Source: Atherinomorus stipes
Taxonomy: Eukaryota; Chordata; Actinopteri; Atheriniformes; Atherinidae
DNA: 64,000 nt
NCBI GenBank assembly: GCA_023101725.1
Contig: JALJCO010010193.1
Span: forward strand, 1 to 64,000
Reading direction: 5' to 3'
A model generated the notes under the pieces. The model saw only the letters and a list, made by a program, of their open reading frames with translations. It did no database searches and was not told the origin of the DNA. This document shows, one piece after another, positions 12,342-23,711 of the stretch (positions are counted from its first letter, which is position 1; each line of letters begins with the position of its first letter). The position numbers were made by a program, and so were the translations under genes.

Positions 12342-13369
12342 GCCAGTTACACCTCTGGGTCATGAGTTTTGTCAGGCTGCATGCTGGGAGGAATTCCTGC
12401 CACATTCCCTGCAGCTACAGCAGGCATGAGTGTGTAGTAGATTATATTCAGCATCAGGAGCTCTGATCATTGCTTTATGTGCAGAATGCAGGGAGGCCTT
12501 TTGTAAAGGTTGCTGTGGTTGCGACCAAATGGTCACATTTTGCTACTAAAATGTGAGGCAGTGCGAGTAAAGTTTTCATCTACTCACACATTTACAACCA
12601 ATTAATTTTCCTTTTTTCTTTCTTAAAAAAATTAAATCTATTTTGTTGCTGACAGAATTACTGGTCGGTAAAGGCGGTTCCGTGTGCGGCGCCGCCTCGG
12701 GAGCTAAACATGGTAGTTTTAGTCAACGGTTTACTTCTGACCATGAGCCATCTTTAGAAGTACTGCAGTCCCACACGTGTGTTTGTTGTCATAGTGTTTA
12801 CCCACAATGCCCAACGTTTTACCCACAATGGCAAAGCAGTTTGTAGTCCTTTTCCTGTATTTGGTTCACTTGAATCGGACTTAGACCTCTGTTTGTAGGC
12901 GCACCGAGTCCACTTGCTTGTTCCGAATCAGTCTGTTTGCTTATTCACAGCTCCCCCCAATGAAGCGGACTTTCCCAGCAAACGGACTCTGATTCCAATC
13001 AAAAAAGCTTTGTGAATGCACCTTTAGACCGGAACCCCGCCCTTCGTATGCAGGTGCAGTCTGACCTGACAGTCGCTCGTCACCCTTTACACATTTTAGA
13101 TGTTATTCTTAAACTTAATATCTTGATGTTCATTGACTTTGACTTTGACTTCTTACTGTATGCATGTGGGTGTGGATTTGGGTTGGAGCATAAGCCTTGT
13201 GGGGGGGGGGAGGGGGGGGCAGTAAGGGTTGGGTTCGGGTTAGGATGGGGGGGAGCAGGGCTGAAGGGGTCGGATGGGAGGTGTACTTAGAATTGGTCTT
13301 AGTCAGTCACGCGACTGACACGCCCCCCTAGCGCCATTTTGGTGGGGAGCGGAAGAAAAACCAGACTGC
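12342..13369. other. Non-coding sequence, nothing recognised
   Basis: This stretch has G-rich tracts at 13201-13260 and no frame with a recognisable domain. Confidence 0.5.
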
Positions 13370-13735
13370 AGAAAATGAGAGGAGAGTGCTGCTTGCGAGC
13401 ATCTTTAGTGCTACAAATGGAAAAGAATAAGAAGACTGAACAGATACCCTATCCAGAAAAACTTTCCAAAGCTGCCAGGGAGTGATATTTCACCAAGTTG
13501 GCCACCATAAACAATATTGATCCATACCAAAAGAGAGTTAACCGTTGGAGATCCGACGCAGAACTCCTTCCTCCAACTGCTGCTCTGAATATAACCAACT
13601 ATCTGGTGTACGGGATAAGCGCCTACACTTGCAGAATTTTGTAACTACAAATCCCTTGAAGCCCATGGGCATTTTTCCAATGGCTGGATGCAGGGTCTAT
13701 TGTCATTTCAACCAGATGAACTTGTAAGTGATTGT
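13370..13735 (+). pseudogene. Decayed transposable-element ORF fragment
   Basis: Read in the + direction with stops and at least one frameshift, the sequence gives pieces such as YPEKLSKAARE, then DPYQKRVNRW, then ITNYLVYGISAYT. This resembles the N-terminal part of a long ORF found in fish transposons that also carry YqaJ-like nuclease domains. The assignment is from memory of the family and uncertain. The stops make it non-functional. Confidence 0.35.
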
Positions 13736-14497
13736 TTCACTCTGGTTAGAAGAAAGGAGACATACACTCCTGCAACTTTATAAGCAAACCATTCCAGCGT
13801 GTTGATTTCTATTAATGTATATTCAAAGGACTTACCGTTGAGAAAATCCCAAGAGCAGACACATGAGATATTTTATGGAACATGATGTCATTCCTTCTCA
13901 CTGCAGCGACCCATGCAGCCCCATGTCCCTTTGTTATGTCCTCTGTCTGCGTCCATATTTTCTTTTCTAAGTGGGAAATGTGAGAAAATGTTAACTGCTG
14001 TCTAGTGTTTTCCGGTTGGAATTACGATTGCATCCTTTGACGCAACACCAGTGTCCCATTATTTCCAAAAGAAACAACTAGAATGCCTCAACTCTGTTTT
14101 GTTTGCTGCTGCTGTCTCTCCCCCACAAAAATGGCGCTAACTACCCAGAATTCGGGATGTCCGATATCATTAGCCAACACTGGCATGAAAATGTAATATC
14201 GGAAAAAAATACAGTTTTTGGGCAGACTGTTAAAAAGTGAAATCTTGCAAGATTTCGTTGCTCTGTACCGAAATCCCGCGAGATCTTGTTCCATTAGCAG
14301 CGGTCCAGCATGTAGAAAAGTTCCTAATATTGTGGAAAAACTTCATTTCCCAGCATTCCTTTCAGAGTCATGTAACCACGGTGCTGCTGCTGCTGCTACA
14401 GACTGACTTACATTAAAGCTGCTTATATGTCTGGTTTTAAGTTGTTGGTTAAGTTGCCAAGTTGTCAGAAACATTAGAATTAGCCACATGTTGGCTA
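13736..14497. other. Non-coding sequence, nothing recognised
   Basis: No supported coding frame. A (CTG)n-like run lies at about 14381-14398. Confidence 0.5.
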
Positions 14498-14727
14498 ATA
14501 CCTGCTAGTATCTGATATATGGTAGTATCTAATACCAGCTAGTATCTGATATATGGTAGTATCTAATACCTGCTAGTATCTGATATATGGTAGTATCTGA
14601 TACCTGCTAGTATCTGATATATGGTAGTATCTAATACCTGCTAGTATCTGATATATGGTAGTATCTAATACCTGCTAGTATCTGATATATGGTAGTATCT
14701 AATACCTGCTAGTATCTGATATCTGGC
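14498..14727. repeat. 34-bp minisatellite, about 6.5 copies
   Basis: The unit CTAGTATCTGATATATGGTA plus GTATCTAATACCTG repeats head to tail with few changes. Flanking sequence to about 14935 keeps related TGATAT/GATATC motifs, so the array may have grown from an element of that type. Confidence 0.88.
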
Positions 14728-15519
14728 AGCCAGATGTCCAACGTGAACTCCTCTGGCTGAGTTAAGGATATTTTGGGATCTTTGCTCTCGGAGCAGATTA
14801 TGGTTGTATTTCTCTAAACATGAACCGTACGAAGCATACAACCTCACAGTTCTCTGCATATATCTGTATCTGATGATATTGGATATCGGAATATAAGAGT
14901 TGGACAATATCGGTATATCTGATATTGGTAAAAAAAAAAAAAAAAAAAAGCCTAAATCAAACATCCCTACCCAAAATGCATTGCGGTTTTGCATCCGGAC
15001 GTACCCAGTCAAATACCGATGGGGCCTCATGATTGGACTGAAAACACACACAGAGGAGTAGGTGTCTGAGGAAGAGGAGGGATCTTTTCGTCTCTCAGGT
15101 CATCACCTGTGTGGGACGTCTGCTTTGACTCTTCCTGGTATCGTCCCACCTCCAGTGTGATGCATTTTTATTATTTGCTGAGTCAGCTGGATTTTCCCAG
15201 GCTCCTCTGTGATGGACTCGGAGCTGTGACCACGTCTAGACTTCAGATGGATGAAGGTGGTTGATGTTCGTGGAGAGGGTGACCTTTACCAACACAGCTG
15301 ACTGGTTGTTGGATGTGATTGATCACAGCAGGTTATTGTTTTCCACATCGCTGCTCGTCTCAGTGGAGGTCCACTTAACGACCGTGGATCAGAACCCGGA
15401 GCTGCAGGCAGGCTGCATACTTCTCCTTCACATGCCTGGCTGCAGACCGCCGTCTGCCCGCCAAAGCCTCGGCTGCTCAGAGACGGGACTGAACATGCAT
15501 CCTCTTCCTCTGTCTGCAG
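14728..15519. other. Flank with GATATC-rich repeat remnant and a poly-A run
   Basis: 14860-14949 has repeated GATAT/ATATC motifs and an A19 run. Beyond this no gene is visible until the tentative exon at 15520. Confidence 0.45.
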
Positions 15520-15583
15520 GACTCGGGGGTGAGGCGCCGGTTAAACGAAGCAAACCCAGGCTCCTGCAGAAGCGAGCGCTGAG
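15520..15583 (+). CDS. svil: Tentative upstream exon of supervillin
   Basis: A pyrimidine-rich tract and CTGCAG acceptor precede a 64-nt open block that reads LGGEAPVKRSKPRLLQKRAL and ends AG before GTCAGA. It starts with two carried bases and ends with two, which fits the one-base start of the exon at 23712 and would give the junction RALSFQKEF. The basic composition and exact phase match support it. Against it, the 8.1-kb gap, one-in-three odds of a phase match by chance, and no family alignment. It could be an alternative first coding segment, part of another transcript, or chance. Confidence 0.35.
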
Positions 15584-15592
15584 GTCAGAGGA

Positions 15593-15694
15593 ACACACAC
15601 ACACACACACATGCGTGTGCACCCACACGCACACACGCACACACGCACACGCACACACGCACACACGCACACACACACACACACACACATACAC
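15593..15694. repeat. (CA)n / (CACG)n microsatellite
   Basis: An almost pure CA run with interspersed CACACG units. It begins about ten bases after the tentative exon end. Confidence 0.95.
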
Positions 15695-15792
15695 ACCGGT
15701 CACGTTCACAGACAGCTGAAGTCGCCACATTTTCACCTTTTATCTTCCCTTTATAACTTTTATCATATAAGCCAATTTGCAAAAATCATCAG

Positions 15793-16655
15793 CTCGGGCT
15801 GCATGGTGGCGTGGTGGTTAGCATCACAGCCAGAAGGTTGCTACTTCGATTCCTGGCTGGGGAGGGTTGGAACAATTCCAACAGTTCCTTCCCTGTGTGG
15901 AGTTTGCATGTTCTCCCCGTGTGGGGCTGCTCGATTATGGAGAAAATTATTATCAGGATTATTTTGGCCAATTTTGAAATCGTGATTATTCAAATTATTA
16001 TTTTCTAGTTATATAATGCATTAATTTAGTGTTTCTTTCTAAAGTTTGTGGCACTGAAAATAAATATAGGCTACAAAAATGTACCTTTCAGCTGTTTTGC
16101 AATGTATAAAACATTAAATGAATAACACAAATATACTTTGAATGTTAAATTAATGCAAAAAACACAGAAAAACATAAATATATGCAAAATATGCAAAAAT
16201 GATGTATCCAGCTGTTCTGCAATTTTTCTATATTTAAAAAAATAAAATAAAGATGCTTATTTATATATATATATATTTTATTTAAATCCCAAAATAAACT
16301 TTGTTGAGCTTCAGTGCAATGCTAGAACATTCCAAACCTAACATTTTTGTTAATGACACCCGACAAACTGCCTGGTATAACCTCAGAATAACTTTTAGAA
16401 ATTGTGCCAAGAAAAATGGCAAAAGAAATAGAAAAGAAAAATAATAATTATAATTGTTTCAACTCGATTATATGAGTTTGGAGATTGTTTGACACAAAAA
16501 TTGAAATCACGATTAATCATTGATTAATTGCACAGCCCTGCTCCCGTGTATGCGTGGGATCTCTCCGGTACTCCGGCTTCCTCCCACCATCCAAAGACTC
16601 CAAATTGCCCCTAGGAGTGAATATGAGCATGTGTGGTTGTCTGTCTCTTGTAGAG
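15793..16655 (+). mobile_element. SINE-like retroposon split by a hAT-like MITE
   Basis: The element opens GGGCTGCATGGTGGCGTGG, with a TTCGATTCCTGGCTG box and the stretch GTTTGCATGTTCTCCCCGTG. It resumes at 16542 with CGTGTATGCGTGGGATCTC and CTCCGGCTTCCTCCCACC. A complete minus-strand relative with a target duplication lies at 21192-21585, which confirms that the two halves belong together. The 3' end is lost near 16655. Confidence 0.75.
15923..16541. mobile_element. hAT-like MITE (GGGCTGC ends), copy 1
   Basis: The terminal GGGGCTGCTCGATTATGG faces the complement of ATTAATTGCACAGCCCTG. It sits inside the SINE-like element, between CCCCGTGT (15915-15922) and TCCCGTGT (16542-16549), a 7-of-8 match consistent with the 8-bp target duplication of hAT transposons. 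The interior is A/T-rich and non-coding. Confidence 0.72.
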
Positions 16656-16947
16656 ATGCAGGACATTGGAAGTTTGGCCAATATGCCGATATTTTAAAAC
16701 TCATGTGGCCGATAACCAATATCGATACCGATATTAAAGCTGAAAAAAAAAGCAGTCATTTCAAATAGCAGTTTTGTTATCCATTTCTGACTCTGAAAAA
16801 TAGGGGTGGGAAAAATATATTGATACACTGAAATATCGCAATATTTTAATATGCTGATATCAAACCATTATGAAAAGGGACTAGAGGCAGGAATGTGACA
16901 GAATAAACAAGCATGTCCAGTTTTTAATACTAACGGGTGATGAAGTG
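16656..16947. other. Repeat remnants rich in CCGATAT motifs
   Basis: 16670-16740 holds repeated GCCGATA/CCGATATT words, and 16800-16870 holds further A/T-rich remnants. No coding frame. Confidence 0.4.
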
Positions 16948-17413
16948 TTAAAGACACACAACGGAACTTTTAGCAGTTTTCTCAGTGACGCGCCCCCTAT
17001 CGGCGACTAAACTAGCAACCATCTTGTATCATACCTGCGCCGTGATTCACTCCAGCCAGTAAAAGACAGTCTTATCTTGACTCTTGTTCTGTCCCTTCCT
17101 CTCTTTCTCTTCCTCTCTTCCTCCTGTAATGTTTCCTTACCGAATCCGACATGATGTGCGTTCAAAACACTCGTGGGGTTGATCCCTGGTTTACATTTGG
17201 TTGCTAGTGAGTGACGCGGTGCTGCAGCCAATAGTCGGCTGCAACGTCACAGTCGCGTCCCGGATGGGAATCTTACATAGTGCTGTTTCTGAGCCCCGGG
17301 ACGCCTCTGGGCAGTGACGGCTCGAAAATGCGCTTAATGAATGTTGGTGTGCCATCAAAAGAAGTCAGAAACGCAGATTTTTAAGGTCTAAAAGTTACGT
17401 TGTGTGTCTTTAA
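16948..17413. mobile_element. MITE with TTAAAGACACACAACG termini
   Basis: The left end TTAAAGACACACAACGGAAC is mirrored at the right by the complement of TTACGTTGTGTGTCTTTAA, and AACTTTTAG pairs with CTAAAAGTT. The interior of about 420 bp has no transposase. Confidence 0.75.
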
Positions 17414-17716
17414 AAACCAAACAGAACGTTTCCACCACGTCTCTCTCCGTTGCATGGAACAGGCTGTGCTGCATAATGCTGAGATTCGGTGGTGAATTGC
17501 GGATGTGACGTCATCTGACGTCAGATGACGTCAGATGACGCTGCATCCGCGTCGCTGACAGTTTTGATCCAGGAAGGAGACGTCGCGGCAAATACGAACA
17601 TTGTAAGCGATAGTTATGGATTCTTCTGCTGTCAGCAAACGATCCAGATCAACTGAAAGACACTAAAAAGTGGAACTACGAAGAAAAAGACTATCAGCGT
17701 TGTAAACAACATAATA

Positions 17717-18854
17717 GGGGATTATCACGCTTCCGCGTTCCGGTTTCCGGAAGTTGAAACATTTGGCACTTCCTCTTCCGGGCCATGTTAACGACAGCCG
17801 TTTCTGCTCTGTTATACTGTTTAAATCGGATAAATTCCAAACATATTTAAGTTTTCATTCTAGACTGAAGTGATACTGGATCAAAAGCTGGATCAAAGCG
17901 ATCGATTTGCCGCGGTGAAGGGACGAACTTTATAATAAAACACACGTTTGTTTGTCCCCGGTGGGGCACAACACCGGCACTTCACAGCATGCTAGCATTA
18001 GCCAGCTAGGGTTTACTGACGTGCTTAACATTGTGCGTCTTAAAACACACAAACATCTGAAAATCGGATCTGTACCCCCCCGTTTCCAGTGGAACAACTG
18101 GGGACTGCCGAGAAAGGAGACTCTTTCAGATGCTTGTGTGTTTTCAGCCGCACAAAGTTAGGCACGTCATCAAGCTGGCTAATGCAAACCTGCTAACAGT
18201 AGTCTGCCAGCTACTACTCTGTTAAACTTTGTAAATCGGATAAACGCCAATGCCAAGTTTTCATTCCAGACTGAAGTGATGCTGAGGAAGAAGTGGATTA
18301 AAACGACCGATTCGCCGCGGTGAAGGACCAAACTTTATAATAAAACGACACACGTTTGTTTGTGGCCGGCAGACTGCGCAGTTGTGTTAGCAGGTTAGCA
18401 TTAGCCAGCTCGATGACGTGCCTAACTTTGTGCGGCTGAAAACACACAAGCATCTGAAAGCGTCTCCTTTCTTGGCAGTCCCCAGTTGTTCCACTGGAAA
18501 CGGGGGGGTACAGACCCGATTTTCAGATGCTTGTGTGTTTTAAGACGCACAATGTTAAGCACGTCAGTAAACGCTAGCTGGCTAATGCTAGCATGCTGTG
18601 AAGTGCCGGTGTTGTGCCCCACCGGGGACAAACAAACGTGTGTTTTATTATAAAGTTCGTCCCTTCACCGCGGCAAATCGATCGCTTTGATCCAGCTTTT
18701 GATCCAGTATCACTTCAGTCTAGAATGAAAACTTAAGTATGTTTGGAGTTTATACGATTTAAACAGTATAACAGAGCAGGAACGGCTGTTGTTAACATGG
18801 CCCGGAAGAGGAAGTGCCAAAAGCCGGCAACTTCCGGTAAGCGTGATAATCCCC
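17717..18854. mobile_element. Foldback element, family C (copy 2, complete)
   Basis: The left end GGGGATTATCACGCTTCCG and the right end AAGCGTGATAATCCCC are inverted and flanked by TA on each side, which fits a TA target duplication. The two outer arms (about 17717-18170 and 18425-18854) are close inverted copies. The middle (about 18180-18420) is a further diverged copy in the left-arm orientation, giving an A, A', inverted-A layout. Short frames here recur in the other copies but have no recognisable domain. Confidence 0.85.
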
Positions 18855-19074
18855 TATAGCTTCAGCTTGTGCTCCCGTGACGGCTTGACTCGTGGCTGCA
18901 GTCACCTGCAGCGCCAGCCGCGACTCTCAGTTCTTGATCTTGCCTCAAGTCCCTTTAAAAACACGGTATTGATCTATTTCACTTACAAAATCTGGCGAGA
19001 TTTCATTGTTCTTTTACAAAATTTTACGATATTTCATAAATAGTCACGAGATTTCGTGCATTCCTAGTCTCTCT

Positions 19075-19175
19075 GTGTTGGTCCTGCGACAGACTGGAGA
19101 CCTGTCCATCTGGATAGACTCCAGCAACCCCTACGAGCCTGAACTGGACAAGTAGTACCGAAAATGAAAGAATGA
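19075..19175 (+). mobile_element. 3' fragment of the SINE-like retroposon
   Basis: CTGCGACAGACTGGAGACCTG, then ACTCCAGCAACCCCTACGAG, then GAACTGGACAAG matches the 3' part of the element at 21192-21585 read on its own strand. Confidence 0.65.
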
Positions 19176-19289
19176 AGATCTAGCTAAGGAAACCACAGCC
19201 AACTATGGTTGTCACTATGCTAAAATTTCATTCTTGATACCGATACTAAAGATGGTCGATACTCGATACTATTTTTGATACTAAAGGGG

Positions 19290-19700
19290 AGAAAACCGAC
19301 TGAACCAAAAAGGTCTATAAAAGTCCACAAAAACTTGTCAATATTCCTCCATACTGCTCGTCCAATGTAATCCAAGTGTCCTGAGTGGGTAGCGTCCAGA
19401 ATTTACTCCAAGCAACATCTTTTAGTACATTTTTAGAGCCTAAATAGTACTATATCCTTTTTCCTGCAAGTGCGCCGAAGCGTGTTCACAACACTACGGA
19501 AGCCTCTGCGTTCAGAGCCTACTCTGCCGATAATGCAAGCGTAGAAGAAATTTGCTGTTTACATTGTACTAAGAGCGACTGAGCTGCGGACAAACACGAG
19601 GGGTTGGATATTGATTTAAAATAAATAAAGAAAAAGAGAACGCATGATCTCGTCTGCTGCGGCTTCCGTCGTTTCGTGAACTCACAAGGATGCGCTTCGC
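19290..19700. mobile_element. Family A foldback fragment
   Basis: The blocks GACTGAACCAAAAAGGTC, then AAAAACTTGTCAATATTCC, then AGTGTCCTGAGTGGGTAGC are shared with 41110-41230 and 56285-56400. The block AATGCAAGCGTAGAAG is shared with all family A copies. Both termini are missing. The surrounding 19190-20190 also has ATACCGATACTAAAG-type words from another remnant. Confidence 0.65.
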
Positions 19701-20237
19701 AGCAGCTACATGTTAGACGTAAAGTCTAACTCTAAAGCATCATATTCAGGATATTGTTGTTGCTCTCCACCATGTTGAAAGGTCAAAGTTCACCTCATCT
19801 CGGCAACTTGGGTATCATAAAATGTTTCCAGCTTTCCAGTGGAAATTACACATGAGTGGGTGTTCAAGTGCAATTTTCATGTCAGACTTTGGTATTTACC
19901 ATAAATACGAAACCACATGAAGGCAGAATAAGACCAGAAAAAGTCTCTGGATTTATTGTTGGTCACTTTTTGAAACAAAAAGTTAACAAGAGGTCTAAGT
20001 GGCTTAGTTAGCCACACTGTAAACAATGGGTCCTGCAGGGAGATGCTGTGGGGGAGGGGCTGCCCACAGCAGTGCCTGTTTAAAAGGGCAGAGGCGGCAT
20101 TTAAGTATCGATACCTGTGCTGATTAATATCTAGTTAGATACTAATTTTTAGAATCGATTTTTTTTCTTTTTTGACAACGCTAAAACCAACAGATTGCAT
20201 CTTTGATTCAGTCCTTCATCCTTAAATGCATGAGGAG

Positions 20238-20589
20238 TACGGCTGCCACCATTTTTTCAATAAAAAGACTAACCGTCGACTATCAAAATAGTCAGTGACT
20301 AATTTCATAATCGACTAATCGTTCATGTTTATAAGCTTTGTTTTTCCTCTCAAAATTGTTGCTGTACCTTCTGCTGCCTCATCTGCCTTTCTGCCTTTTC
20401 TAGAACTGCATATTAATTGCACATAAACGCACACACCGCCAGTCAAAGGTTTGGACACGTTTTTCAGTGAGATTCAATGAGAAAGTGTCCAAACTTTTGA
20501 CTGGTTCTGTAAATATGCTACAAGTCGAACAATCGCCAAAATAATCAGTGACTATTTGATTATCAAAATAATCATTTGTGGCAGCCCTA
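20238..20589. mobile_element. hAT-like MITE, 352 bp, with perfect 8-bp target duplication
   Basis: The ends TACGGCTGCCACC and GTGGCAGCCCTA are inverted, and ATGAGGAG occurs exactly on both sides (20230-20237 and 20590-20597). Inside, CAGTCAAAGGTTTGGACAC and GTGTCCAAACTTTTGACTG form a second, smaller inverted pair (20441-20504), probably a remnant of another element. Confidence 0.82.
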
Positions 20590-20795
20590 ATGAGGAGACG
20601 GGGGAAGGAACGTCCAACAGAAGTAGATGCAGTACAGACGACCTTTACCAGAGAAGAGGGGTGGACAGCACCGTACAACCAATGGGAGAACAGAGACATG
20701 CTCAGTGCATCATGGGACATCTCCCAGCAGCCTCAGGCTGCAGCAGCATCTCTAGAGGGATGGATACGGGTCACCAAGCCCGCGGGGCTGTAGCC

Positions 20796-20983
20796 CAGGC
20801 GTGTCCAGCTCTGGTCCTGGAGGCCACAGTCCTGCAGGTTTTCCATGTCTCCTGTTCAACACACACCTGACTCAAATTCATCGGCTTTTAGATTCGTTTC
20901 GTTTGAGTCAGCTGTGCTGGTGCACGGAGGCATGGAAAACCGTCAGGACAGCGGCCCTCCAGGACCGACTTTGGACACCACTG
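20796..20983. mobile_element. Short palindromic MITE
   Basis: CAGGCGTGTCCAGCTCTGGT with CCTGGAGGCC at the left mirrors GGCCCTCCAGGACC, then GACTTTGGACACCACTG at the right. A second inner pair is CAGGTTTTCCATG and CATGGAAAACC. No coding potential. Confidence 0.75.
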
Positions 20984-21191
20984 CTGTCGCCTGTATTTAT
21001 TTTCAATTTGAACCGTTTATGTAAATGATCAATCACAGTGTTTTGTGACAAAGAAATGCTAACAAACGTGTGCAACTGAGACACTAATGATTTAAATAAT
21101 TGGGATTTCAATATTGACCAAAATAATCGTGGTAATGACTTTTTCCATAATTTAGCAGCTATGTACCCTACAGCTGTTTTGTAATGTATTA

Positions 21192-21585
21192 GTCAGTCAG
21201 TCATTTTCTGTACCGCTTATCCAGTTCAGGGTCGCGGGGGTTGCTGGAGCCTATCCCAGCTATTATCAGGCGAGAGGCGGGGTACACCCTGGACAGGTCG
21301 CCAGTCTGTCACAGGGCCAACATGGAGAGACAGACAACCATTCACGCTCACATTCATTCCTAGGGACAATTTAGGGTGATCAAGTAACCTAACATGCATG
21401 TCTTTGGATGGTGGGAGGAAGCCGGAGTACCCGGAGAGAACCCACGCATACACGGGGAGAACATGCAAACGCCACACAGGAAGGCCACGGTTGGAATTGT
21501 TAGAACCCCCTCCCCAGCTGGGAATGGAACCAGCGACCTTCTTACTGTGAGGCTGCAATGCTAACCACCACACCACCGTGCAGCC
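21192..21585 (-). mobile_element. SINE-like retroposon, intact, with 12-bp target duplication
   Basis: On the minus strand it starts GCTGCACGGTGGTGTGGTGG, has the tRNA-like box GGTTCCATTCCC and ends in GGTACAGAAAATGACTGAC. TGTAATGTATTA is repeated exactly at 21180-21191 and 21586-21597. The long duplication points to retroposition into the hAT-like element. Confidence 0.82.
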
Positions 21586-21645
21586 TGTAATGTATTAACA
21601 TTAATGAATAAAATTGATATACGTACTTTGAACATTAAAGTATAA

Positions 21646-22135
21646 GTTTCTTTTTTTTAACCTGGACCTTATTTCTAGGAGTTTATACGTGCATTTACTC
21701 ACCGGTAAAGTTTCTGCATTGCTTTGGAAGATATTACGCCAGGCAGCCTCTTTATCAGACATAATCTGCAGTAAAACTCCTTCATTTCATCAATACTTTA
21801 AGTAAAATGAACGAACGAATGAGTACTATTGTCCTGTGAGTTCAGAGTTTCTCTAATTGTGTTTTTGTTGTTGTCTGGGTAGCAGATGATCTTCTCAGCT
21901 GTACTATGGAAGTGCCCATCATGAACGCGTGGCCCCGAAAAGTGTAGAAAACCCTGATAACTAATGGAAAGCTAAATCTGGACTCACAGGACAATAGTAC
22001 TCGTTCGTTCATTCTACTGAAAGTATTGATGAAATGAAGGAGTTTTACTGCAGATTATGTCTGATAGAGAGGCTGCCTGGCGTAATATCTTCCGAAGTGA
22101 TGCAGGAACTTTACCACTGAGTAAATGCCAGTGTA
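21646..22135. mobile_element. Foldback MITE, family B (copy 2)
   Basis: GTGCATTTACTCACCGGTAA, GCAGCCTCTTTATCAGACAT and GAATGAGTACTATTGTCC in the left half appear inverted in the right half (GGACAATAGTACTCGTTC, ATGTCTGATAGAGAGGCTGC). This shows the pre-insertion state of the copy at 10737-12341, apart from a central segment of its own. Confidence 0.75.
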
Positions 22136-22876
22136 TAATACTATGTAATTGTGTAATACTTTAATATTTTAACTTCCATCCAGGCTAGACTGCACCAACA
22201 ACCTTAAAATCAGCTTTGCTGGATGATGTGTTTATGAAATCTCTTTATGAAAGGCCTTGTGTTAACATTTTAGTAGTTGCACATTAAAACGATATTTATT
22301 TGCAATTATCCTGCTCTGTTGAACGACCTTGAAGCATAAGCGAACAGGCTGCGTCAGTTCGAATCGAAGAGATGCTCCCTGTCACTGTCACGGGGCTGCT
22401 GACAGTGCAGCTGCACTGAGGAGAGAGGATGTGGATCGTAGGTCTGCTTGTAAACGGGGCTTCTCTAACAGTCGTGTATTTCCTCCAGAAACATCTCTAA
22501 ATGCACAGTCGAGCACTGTTTTTTGTTTTTGCAAAATTGCCTTGATAAACAGAAAAATTGCCTGGCAACCTTTCAATTGCCAAGATATGATTTAATTGGG
22601 GATTGTCCCAGCCCTAGTATACATGTATATAAAAATATCCCAAATAAACTTTAATCTTTAGTGCTACAACATTCCAAATCTAACATCTTTGTTTATTACC
22701 CTCAACAAATTGCATGGCTGAGAAGCCACCAAAATGAACTTTAACTTCAGAATTACTTTCAGAAATTATGTAAAGAAAAATGGCAAATAAATCGTTTCAA
22801 ATCGTTTTGAGTTTGGAGATCGTTTCACATGAAAATTGAAGTTGTGATCAAATTTCGATTAATTGCACAGCCCTTA

Positions 22877-23711
22877 ATCCAGATGTTAGCTGCAGAGGGT
22901 GTCTGCTTTGTGAAACCAAGCTGAGCACTGGTTCCTCATCCAGCCAAAGCCTCTCAGATGGGATTGGTCAGAGGTGGACTGCAGTCAGAGAGCTGGAAGC
23001 TTCCAGAAACCCTGCTGCTGCCTCCGAGTGAGAGCCCTGCTCACTGGACGTGGCCTGGATGTGAGGAGTCTGCTGGAGGCGAGCTCCAGGGTCCTGGCTG
23101 TGGCCTACATTTCATTTTCACGTTCAGATCACATGTTGATGCGTGACAGAGAAGGGCCAGACTGCCTACATACACTCTCTCTGGACCAAAGCAATCCTGT
23201 CTTCTCTAAATTCTTGAGTATTTCCTCACACCACCTCTCTCCTGCCAGCTGCTGTGTTGCAACACGCTGGTTTTGCAACAAGTCCATAAATGATTCCAGC
23301 ATGTTTCTGAAAGAAAAGTTGCTGCGTGGATGTGTGATGTAGAAGGTGTGGCAGGGTTTCAGACCTCTACATACCGTAAACATTTGCTTAAACCAGTCGT
23401 CCTCCCCGCGTTGTTCTAATGACCTGACAGTTGAAGATGGGGGGGGTAAGCACCGCGGACTGGCAGCTGAACGCTCACTGGTGTGAGCTTCGGCTGGGTT
23501 CGTGGTTTTCCCCACGTATGCGTGTTCTCTCCACATACTCCAGCTCCCCCCCCCCATTCTGATCTGGAATAAGTAGCGTTAGAGGATGGATGGATGGAGA
23601 GAACAGATTCAGATGGATGTAATGAGAGCCTAGCAGCCCCCCCACCATCGGCCCGTAAACGAACCCCGCTTCCCTCAGTCCTGCTGTCGTAACGCTTGCT
23701 GTTTTCCTCAG
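22877..23711. other. Intron or 5' flank of supervillin; SINE remnant only
   Basis: About 23490-23560 resembles a decayed SINE-like stretch (GGGTTCGTGGTTTTCCCCAC, then TATGCGTGTTCTCTCCAC). The rest is unassigned. Confidence 0.4.

Larger units (their letters stand above)
21085..22876. mobile_element. hAT-like MITE, copy 2, enlarged by insertions
   Basis: The body words CAGCTGTTTTGTAATGTATTA (21171-21191, resumed at 21597), ACTTTGAACATTAAA, CCCAAATAAACTTTAATC and CATTCCAAATCTAACATC match copy 1 at 15923-16541 in order, and the end ATTAATTGCACAGCCCTTA also matches. It contains a SINE (21192-21585), a family B MITE (21646-22135) and unassigned sequence (about 22175-22615). The leftmost 80 bases appear inverted relative to copy 1. 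Confidence 0.65.

Noticed and set aside
15428..15985. Cys/Val- and His/Thr-rich frames over the CA repeat
   Set aside because: Dinucleotide repeat translation only.
17952..18631. Two near-identical 69-codon frames facing each other
   Set aside because: They are the two inverted arms of the foldback element. The same short frame recurs in other copies without a recognisable domain.
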